Below are positions 5,235-10,748 of a stretch of 10,748 nucleotides of DNA, one piece after another. The notes under the pieces are model-generated. The model was not told the origin of the DNA. It worked only from the letters and a program-made list of their open reading frames with translations, and searched no databases. Positions within the stretch are counted from its first letter, which is position 1; each line of letters opens with the position of its first letter. Source of the stretch: Candidatus Woesearchaeota archaeon (lineage in GTDB: Archaea > Nanobdellota > Nanobdellia > Woesearchaeales > GW2011-AR4); assembly GCA_018303645.1 (NCBI GenBank), contig JAGVXR010000045.1, positions 1 to 10,748 of the forward strand, read 5' to 3'. Made by a program: the position numbers and the translations under genes.

Positions 5235-7226
5235 ATGAAAGCATCTGAAACAAAACTTCAATTACTTATCGAAGGAACAAAACAATATGTCATACCCCTA
5301 TTTCAGAGAGTTTATAGTTGGGACAGAAAACAATGGGAAATCTTCTGGGATGACCTAATTGAGTTATATGAAACACCAGTTCCAAAGGACCACTTTATGG
5401 GTTCAATCGTGACTATGCCCGTCCAATCTAAACCTGAAGGAGTGTCCAAATTCTTGCTAATAGATGGTCAACAACGACTAACTACTTTTTATATATTATT
5501 GAGCGTCTTGAGAGATATTTCTAAAACGTCTGGAACGTTATCAAAACAAATTGAAGACCTATACATGTTCAATAAATACGCAAACGGAAATGATTATTAT
5601 AAAATACTTCCGACTCAGGGTGATAGGGAATTCTTTTTTAAAATACTTAAAAGCATAAGTTTTGAATCAGAAAGCCAAATAAATAAAGCTTACAAATACT
5701 TTCTAAAAGAAATAACTAAGAGTAATGCTAACCCAGAAAAACTGAAGAATATATTAATAGCCAACCTATCGATAGTTAGTATTACTTTGGAAAAGGAGGA
5801 TAATCCTTATTTAATTTTTGAGGGTCTGAATTACAAAGGACTTCCATTAACGCAAGGAGACTTGATTCGAAATTATTTTTTTATGAGAATCCATGTAGAC
5901 AAACAAGAAGAAATCTATTTATCAATTTGGAAGCCAATTCAGGATGCTCTTTCAGAAAATCTGACAACTTATATTAGGCATTTTTTAATTAAAGATAGCA
6001 GAGAAGTAAAGGAAAGTGAAATCTATTCTTCTCTAAAGGTTTATGCAGACAAAATGAATGATGATAAATTAATAGAATATCTAACTGAAGTATATAAATT
6101 TTCAAAATACTATACTAAATTATTAAATCCAGAGTTAGAAAGTAATGAAAATATTAGAATTCAACTAAAAAGACTTAATAGAATTGATGTTACAACTGCT
6201 TATCCATTTTTGTTGAATATTTATAATGATTATGAAATGGGTATTATAACCTCAAATATATTTTATGAACTCCTAGGAATTCTTGAAAACTTTATAATGC
6301 GTAGGTTTATTTGTGGAGTTCCAACCAATCAGCTTAATAAGATATTCCCTTTTTTATACAGAAGTTTGAATTCAAGTAATTTAATTGTATCACTTAAAGA
6401 AAATTTAAGAGTAAAAAATTATCCAAAAAACAGAGAATTCAGAGAAAAATTTTCAACTGCAAAATTATATGGGGCTGGAGACAGAAATGAGAAAGCGAAA
6501 CTAATCTTAGAAACATTCGAATCTAATTATCATCATGGGGAACAGGTGCCTTTTGAAGAATTAACACTTGAGCATATCATGCCACAAACATTGACTATTT
6601 ATTGGGAGCGTTATTTAGGCGAAGATTGGCGGAATATTCATGATATTTGTTTACACACAATCGGAAATTTAACATTAGTTGGACAAGACTACAATTCTGA
6701 AATGTCAAACAATTTATATGATATGAAAAAAGAGTATTTCATTAATGTTAGTCATATTGAGTTAAATAGACAATACTTTAGAAACGTCAGTAACTGGAAT
6801 GAAGAAGAAATATTAAAAAGGGCTAGTTATTTAACTGATAAAGCAATTGAAATTTGGCCTTCCTTATGGGGTGATACAGAACCTACAGAACAACCTAGAT
6901 TAGTTATTACTAACAAAGTCACAGGCACTAAACCTACTACTCTCTTAATATGTGGTCAGAAAATTAATGTAACATCATGGAAGGATGTTTTGATTAAAAC
7001 TCTTGAAGTAGTATATACAATTGATGAAGAAAAATTTAAATTATTAATTGATGAATATCCAAATAAGATTAATAAGATAATGGATGGAATGAGGGTCCCA
7101 CAGAAACTGTCGAATGGATTTTACGCTGAAGTAAATTTGTCAGCAGAAAGTATTAAAAACTTTTGTTTGCAAATAATAAATGAATTGGAGTTAACTGAAG
7201 AAGACTGGAAAGTGGAAATAAAATAA
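5235..7226 (+). CDS. DUF262/DUF1524 (GmrSD-like) nuclease, putative defence
   Basis: This 663-residue protein resembles the GmrSD class of modification-dependent (type IV) restriction enzymes. The N-terminal DUF262 (ParB/sulfiredoxin-like NTPase) domain shows IPLFQRVYSW (residues 20-29) and IDGQQRLTT (76-84). The DUF1524 HNH-type nuclease domain shows EHIMPQ (446-451, with catalytic H447), HTIGNLTL (474-481) and YNSEMSNN (486-493). A C-terminal domain (about 555-663; CGQKINVTSWKDVL, then NGFYAEVNLSAESIKNFC) often follows DUF1524. Both catalytic domains are intact, so it is probably active. Codon use is more AT-rich than in the flanking pdh genes, which suggests transfer. It is inserted on the same strand between pdhB and pdhC without disrupting either. 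The antiphage role and any preference for modified cytosine are inferred from the family. Confidence 0.93.
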   Translation: MKASETKLQLLIEGTKQYVIPLFQRVYSWDRKQWEIFWDDLIELYETPVPKDHFMGSIVTMPVQSKPEGVSKFLLIDGQQRLTTFYILLSVLRDISKTSGTLSKQIEDLYMFNKYANGNDYYKILPTQGDREFFFKILKSISFESESQINKAYKYFLKEITKSNANPEKLKNILIANLSIVSITLEKEDNPYLIFEGLNYKGLPLTQGDLIRNYFFMRIHVDKQEEIYLSIWKPIQDALSENLTTYIRHFLIKDSREVKESEIYSSLKVYADKMNDDKLIEYLTEVYKFSKYYTKLLNPELESNENIRIQLKRLNRIDVTTAYPFLLNIYNDYEMGIITSNIFYELLGILENFIMRRFICGVPTNQLNKIFPFLYRSLNSSNLIVSLKENLRVKNYPKNREFREKFSTAKLYGAGDRNEKAKLILETFESNYHHGEQVPFEELTLEHIMPQTLTIYWERYLGEDWRNIHDICLHTIGNLTLVGQDYNSEMSNNLYDMKKEYFINVSHIELNRQYFRNVSNWNEEEILKRASYLTDKAIEIWPSLWGDTEPTEQPRLVITNKVTGTKPTTLLICGQKINVTSWKDVLIKTLEVVYTIDEEKFKLLIDEYPNKINKIMDGMRVPQKLSNGFYAEVNLSAESIKNFCLQIINELELTEEDWKVEIK

Positions 7227-7250
7227 AAAACAATACGAAATTCCAATAAA

Positions 7251-8534
7251 ATGCCTTACGAATTCAAGTTTCCGGATGTGGGGGAGGGGATCCACGAGGG
7301 AGAAATTGTAAAGTGGTTTGTCAAGGAAGGCGACAGGATAAAGGCAGACCAGCCTCTTGGCGAGATTGAGACAGACAAGGCAATTGTTGAAATGCCGTCT
7401 CCAAAGTCAGGCAAAATACTCAAGCTTCATGTTGCTGCAGGCGGCATAATTCATGTCGGCGAGACAATGGTTACAATCCTTGAGGAGCATGAAACAGATG
7501 CTGATGCAAAAAAACACATGGAAGCAAAGGCGCGGGAAAAACATGAGCCAAAAAAAGAGGCAAAATCAGATGTTCCGTACACGGGCTCTGTTGTCGGTTT
7601 TCTTGAAGAGGCAAAGGATGTAAAGCCGATTCAAACAAACAAAAAAGAAATAACATCAGCAATACAATCTTCTATTCAGGCAACTCCAGCTGTTAGAAAC
7701 CTTGCAAAGCAATTAAATATCAACTTGGCAAATCTAAAAGGAACAGGTCCAGAAGGCAGAGTCACTATTGAAGATGTGCAAAAATCTGGAAGCGTTAAAA
7801 AAGAGGTTGCCGGAATTAAAGTCACCAGAAAATACGACTTCTTTGGCTACGTTGAAAGAGTGCAATTGCACGGCATTAAAAAAATTGTTGCGCAAAAGAT
7901 GACAGACTCAATTTTCACAGCAGCGCAGCTTACCAACATGCACGAGGCTGATGTGACAGAGCTTGCCGCATTGAGGGAAAAGGAAAAATCGCAATATGAA
8001 AAAGAGGGAATAAAGCTTACTTTCATGCCTTACATTGTCAAGGCAGTTGCTCTCTGCCTCAAAGAGCACCCATACCTTAACGCATCGCTTGAAGGAGAGG
8101 AAATCATTCTGAAAAAATATTACAATATTGGAGTGGCGGTTGACACAGAGGAAGGCTTGATTGTTCCTGTGGTTAAAGGGGCTGAGGCAAAGGACATAAA
8201 AACAATTGCAAAGGACATTGACAAGCTCGCAAATGACGCAAGAAGCAAAAGGACTAATTTGATGGATTTAAGAGGCGGCACATTCTCTGTCAGCAACCTC
8301 GGCTCTGTGGGAGTTGAATTCTTCACCCCAATCATCAACTATCCTGAAAGCGCGATTCTTGGCGTTGGAAGAGTGACAGAAAAGCCGGTTGTGAGAAGCG
8401 GCAAAATAGAGGCAAGAAAAATACTGCCTTTGTCATTGACTTACGACCACAGGATTGTGGACGGGGCGCAGGCTGCAAGGTTCGTGGCTGATTTGATGGA
8501 AAGACTGCAGTTGTGCGAGTTTGAAAGCAAGTGA
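7251..8534 (+). CDS. pdhC: Dihydrolipoamide acetyltransferase, PDH E2 component
   Basis: This is the E2 core of the complex, moving the acetyl group from E1 to CoA through a swinging lipoyl arm. Domains in order: one lipoyl domain (residues 1-80) with the lipoylation site K43 in ETDKAIVEMPSP; a charged linker (about 85-140); a peripheral subunit-binding domain (about 144-180, TPAVRNLAKQLN...GTGPEGRVTIEDV) that docks E1 or E3; and the acyltransferase domain (about 200-427) with the active-site DHRIVDG (H400, D404). At 427 residues it is full length with a single lipoyl domain. It starts at ATG 7251, 24 bases after the nuclease gene, with no Shine-Dalgarno; an A-rich TATA-like stretch at 7217-7229 could give a leaderless transcript. 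It needs lipoate, so the broken lipA upstream is a puzzle. Confidence 0.96.
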   Translation: MPYEFKFPDVGEGIHEGEIVKWFVKEGDRIKADQPLGEIETDKAIVEMPSPKSGKILKLHVAAGGIIHVGETMVTILEEHETDADAKKHMEAKAREKHEPKKEAKSDVPYTGSVVGFLEEAKDVKPIQTNKKEITSAIQSSIQATPAVRNLAKQLNINLANLKGTGPEGRVTIEDVQKSGSVKKEVAGIKVTRKYDFFGYVERVQLHGIKKIVAQKMTDSIFTAAQLTNMHEADVTELAALREKEKSQYEKEGIKLTFMPYIVKAVALCLKEHPYLNASLEGEEIILKKYYNIGVAVDTEEGLIVPVVKGAEAKDIKTIAKDIDKLANDARSKRTNLMDLRGGTFSVSNLGSVGVEFFTPIINYPESAILGVGRVTEKPVVRSGKIEARKILPLSLTYDHRIVDGAQAARFVADLMERLQLCEFESK

Positions 8535-8636
8535 AATAAAAACTTCGCTTTAATCATGTCTAACATCTATTAAAATCAATTATTACTCGAGGCACACGAC
8601 GAACGGATTGGGGCACACTCACAATTAGGTTAGATA
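8535..8636. other. Convergent intergenic region with GC-richer core
   Basis: These 102 bases separate the convergent pdhC and SIR2 genes. AT-rich edges contain a short inverted pair TCTAAC (8559-8564) and GTTAGA (8629-8634). Between them is a GC-richer core (about 8586-8621) with GGCACAC twice (8591-8597, 8612-8618). No reading frame or clear terminator hairpin is evident. It may be a small element relic. Confidence 0.3.
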
Positions 8637-9623
8637 TTAAGAATTTATGTTATTTAGACTAGATAAATATTTTCCAAAAGTAATTGGGATTATCCTCATT
8701 TTATTTTTATGTTTGGAAGAGATATTTTCTAAATTAATGGAAGGATTAATTAGTTCTATAATTGGATTATTTGTATTTTGAGCTACAGACTCATCAAAGT
8801 TGGATATCCACTTCTTATCAGATTCTGGAAAGGAATGCCCGATGATTATTATTTTTTTAGCTTTTTTTATTGAATCAGAACAATCATAAAAATCAGGATG
8901 GTTTTTATAATATTTTTTAAAGTTTGGGAATTCAATCCTAAAATTCCCATTTTTTAGGTCTTGAAAATGTGATTGTGATGAAATTGTTATGTCATTTCCT
9001 TTCCCTTCCTTATAATTCGGAAATGATACCGAACCATGAATTCTATAAAATTCAAAAGGCCAGCTATCAGTTAAACAACTCACAATCTCTCTTCTCGCCT
9101 CAACAGAAATTGTCTCAAAATTTTCTTTTTTACTTGGATCAATTTTATTGAATAACTCGTCATTTAGTTTCTCATCCAATCTTATACAATCGCAAATCAG
9201 ATTATCAACGTTCAAAGATATAATATTAGCATTTTCTAATAATACTCTCCTCATAAATTGGACATATGTTTGCGAGTAGCTTTTAGGATGTTTTCTAATA
9301 CATCTATAATAATCATAATAATAGGAATAATAAATAATAATCGCAACATAAGCATATTTAAAATCTTGGTAGTCCTCTGGTTTACTATTTGCTAGACAAG
9401 TCATTACTTCTTCTATGTTTTTATCTGGAAAACTATTTTCCCAAAGCTCGGATACTTTTTTTAGTGTTTCTTGATCTATTTCAGAATAATTTGAAGAAAT
9501 ACCAATCAAGATTTTTAAAGCACATTTTAAATCTTTTAAAATTGGTATGCCCTCTTCTTTAGATGCACCTGCTCCAATAATATAAACTATTTTTTCATCT
9601 ATTCTTTTTGCATCTTTTCTCAT
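8637..9623 (-). CDS. SIR2-like domain protein, putative NADase effector
   Basis: This protein carries a SIR2-family Rossmann fold like those of prokaryotic defence effectors that hydrolyse NAD+. Counting from an upstream TTG at 9650, visible motifs are VYIIGAGASKEEGIP (22-36, nucleotide loop), SLNVDNLI (145-152, N147 and D149), RIHGS (203-207, candidate catalytic H205) and IIIGHSFPESD (268-278). All the key positions seem kept, so an active enzyme is likely. I place the start at the ATG 9621-9623 (328 residues), because the TTG would enlarge the overlap with the upstream gene to 56 bases; either start overlaps it. Residues 107-115 are tyrosine-rich (YYSYYYDYY). No sensor domain or membrane segment is seen, so sensing may lie with the neighbouring zinc/membrane or HEPN protein. 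Defence is inferred. Confidence 0.82.
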   Translation of the reverse strand: MRKDAKRIDEKIVYIIGAGASKEEGIPILKDLKCALKILIGISSNYSEIDQETLKKVSELWENSFPDKNIEEVMTCLANSKPEDYQDFKYAYVAIIIYYSYYYDYYRCIRKHPKSYSQTYVQFMRRVLLENANIISLNVDNLICDCIRLDEKLNDELFNKIDPSKKENFETISVEARREIVSCLTDSWPFEFYRIHGSVSFPNYKEGKGNDITISSQSHFQDLKNGNFRIEFPNFKKYYKNHPDFYDCSDSIKKAKKIIIIGHSFPESDKKWISNFDESVAQNTNNPIIELINPSINLENISSKHKNKMRIIPITFGKYLSSLNNINS

Positions 9624-10218
9624 GATTTTCGGCTTGGGTTTTCGTATCAAATTTTTTACCGCAATATTCGCAGTTATAGTGTGTAGTTAAATCTGTTGAA
9701 ATGCTCAAATGCGATTTACAATGGCTACATATTGCATTTAAATTCCCCTCCTTTCCAATTTTGTGCACATAATCAAAATCTTTTCCACAATTGGGGCAAT
9801 TCAAAGTAGTCTTAACTTCTTTTTTGTCTGTAGACACTTTTATTGATTTTTCACTTTTTAGATTTGCCTCACTTGCCTCTTCTTTAGGCTTTTTACAAGC
9901 CATGAAAAACCATATTCCAAACAATGGAGCACTCATAAATAAACCAAAAAACCATTGAAAACTTGTTTTAGAAACAAATGAGATAAGGGCAATCCAAAAC
10001 ACAAACATAGCCACACCAATTTTCACCCTAGTTTGCCTTTTCTCTTCTTCAGTCTTTTCGTAATGAACATACTGAGTACGAATTGTATAATTTCCAGTAC
10101 CATAAATTCGGCTATGGCAAGAGGGACATTTGGCTGATACCTGTGGATATTTTGTTTTCCAAATATAACTGCACAATAAACATTGAATTTGATACCCCGT
10201 AGTTATTTCGTTTGGCAT
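9595..10218 (-). CDS. Membrane protein with zinc ribbons and C-terminal zinc finger
   Basis: I do not recognise this 207-residue protein as a named family, but its layout is clear. An N-terminal zinc ribbon (C13, C16, C31, C34) is followed by two membrane helices (about 65-82 and 87-107) and a Lys/Glu-rich linker. A second ribbon follows (CPNC at 141-144, CSHC at 164-167), then a zinc finger near the end (C183, C186, H199, C203). The short loop between the helices suggests both soluble parts face the same side, presumably the cytoplasm. It starts nine bases after the HEPN gene and overlaps the SIR2 gene, so it belongs to the same operon. A role as a membrane-anchored sensor or adaptor for SIR2 is speculation based on that placement. 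Confidence 0.78.
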   Translation of the reverse strand: MPNEITTGYQIQCLLCSYIWKTKYPQVSAKCPSCHSRIYGTGNYTIRTQYVHYEKTEEEKRQTRVKIGVAMFVFWIALISFVSKTSFQWFFGLFMSAPLFGIWFFMACKKPKEEASEANLKSEKSIKVSTDKKEVKTTLNCPNCGKDFDYVHKIGKEGNLNAICSHCKSHLSISTDLTTHYNCEYCGKKFDTKTQAENHEKRCKKNR

Positions 10219-10227
10219 TTTGTTTAA

Positions 10228-10710
10228 TCATTCTCTCAATATCATTATAGTCTTTCTTTGCACTTTTAATATCAATTCCTTTATTTTCTTTAACTGCTGT
10301 AAATCAATGCTTGTTTCAACGCCATAAGTTGAAATTTCCCTTCTTTCCCTTACAGTTGGATTTGTGATATTCTTTTCAACTTCAAGAGTGTCAAATTGTG
10401 TAACCAAGTCTTTATCCAAGTCCAGTTTTTTCTCATTTATCAAAGCCAGAAGAACAGTTGTTGTACATGCCTGATTTCGCGATTCATAGCCATATTTGGC
10501 AAGGATTGCCAGAAAGCAATGATAGATAGCATAAAAACCGACATTAAATGCCCAGTCGTATATCTTTAGCCTTTCAAGAGTCTGCATTACCCCATAATTA
10601 TATTCAGATTTCTTAACGTGCTTTTGTGCCAAATTCAAATCAGGCTTTGTTTTTACCAGCCTTTTTGGATCTTTCAGGCACCATTTCAAATGCTCATCTA
10701 TTTGCGGCAT
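10228..10710 (-). CDS. HEPN-domain protein
   Basis: This 160-residue helical protein is of the archaeal HEPN type, a fold found in RNase toxins and often paired with a nucleotidyltransferase. The recognisable core is LAQKHVKKSEYN (27-38) followed by YDWAFNVGFYAIYHCFLAILAKYGYESRNQACT (51-83). The typical late RX4-6H catalytic motif is not evident: the corresponding segment reads RERREISTYG (121-130), with Tyr where His is expected. It may therefore be catalytically inactive or a non-RNase variant. The ATG at 10708-10710 follows a very good Shine-Dalgarno, GAGGTGG (10718-10724), by seven bases. It overlaps the end of an upstream frame and is followed nine bases later by the zinc-ribbon gene. 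Confidence 0.8.
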   Translation of the reverse strand: MPQIDEHLKWCLKDPKRLVKTKPDLNLAQKHVKKSEYNYGVMQTLERLKIYDWAFNVGFYAIYHCFLAILAKYGYESRNQACTTTVLLALINEKKLDLDKDLVTQFDTLEVEKNITNPTVRERREISTYGVETSIDLQQLKKIKELILKVQRKTIMILRE

Positions 10711-10748
10711 TTTCTTACCACCTCAACATATTTTTCAGGATTATGGAA
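10698..10748 (-). CDS. C-terminus of upstream gene, possibly nucleotidyltransferase
   Basis: A reverse-strand frame open to the window edge ends FHNPEKYVEVVRKCRK and TAG (10698-10700), overlapping the HEPN start by 13 bases. Sixteen codons cannot identify it. HEPN genes of this type frequently follow a MNT-type nucleotidyltransferase, so that is the first guess. The Shine-Dalgarno of the HEPN gene lies within this frame, which argues for a coupled operon. Confidence 0.45.
   Translation of the reverse strand, partial: FHNPEKYVEVVRKCRK
10718..10724 (-). promoter_or_regulatory. Shine-Dalgarno site of the HEPN gene
   Basis: GAGGTGG on the reverse strand, seven bases before the ATG, matches the archaeal anti-Shine-Dalgarno well and fixes the HEPN start. 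Confidence 0.75.

Noticed and set aside
8969..9151. Forward frame inside the SIR2 gene
   Set aside because: Short, antisense to an intact SIR2-like gene, with no ribosome site or motif.
1..10748. CRISPR array, rRNA, tRNA or complete insertion sequence
   Set aside because: No regularly spaced repeats, no tRNA cloverleaf, no rRNA signature and no transposase or integrase gene were found on either strand.

Overview
The window looks like part of a small, AT-rich archaeal genome, most likely a DPANN archaeon such as Woesearchaeota or a relative. This is inferred from TATA-box promoters about 25-30 bases upstream of starts, several near-leaderless starts mixed with strong Shine-Dalgarno starts, and VapBC/PIN, HEPN and PDH proteins of archaeal flavour. 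A bacterium of the candidate phyla cannot be excluded from sequence alone.

The core is a lipoate-dependent pyruvate dehydrogenase locus on the + strand: lipA (lipoyl synthase, 5' end outside the window), pdhA (E1 alpha, 2826-3890), pdhB (E1 beta, 4197-5171) and pdhC (E2, 7251-8534). LipA makes the lipoyl group that E2 Lys43 should carry. No E3 (dihydrolipoamide dehydrogenase) gene is present here.

Every junction of this locus has been invaded or damaged. lipA carries an exact 47-bp tandem duplication (642-735) that shifts its frame. A PIN toxin and its small partner (878-1491) overlap the end of lipA. Right after them lies a decayed second copy of the lipA 3' end (1492-1555), which I read as the scar of the insertion. 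An orphan reverse-strand gene (1607-1966) and a VapB/VapC pair (2132-2739) follow. The pdhA-pdhB gap holds a GC-richer segment with nested helices (3948-4154), either a structured RNA or a mobile-element relic. The pdhB-pdhC gap holds a 663-residue DUF262/DUF1524 (GmrSD-like) nuclease gene (5235-7226).

The right end is a reverse-strand cluster facing pdhC: the tail of an unknown gene, a HEPN-domain protein, a membrane protein with zinc ribbons and a zinc finger, and a SIR2-like protein. The genes overlap or nearly touch, so they are probably one operon. I infer that it is a candidate defence system of unfamiliar composition. Overall the window is a metabolic operon used as a landing site for toxin-antitoxin and defence genes.
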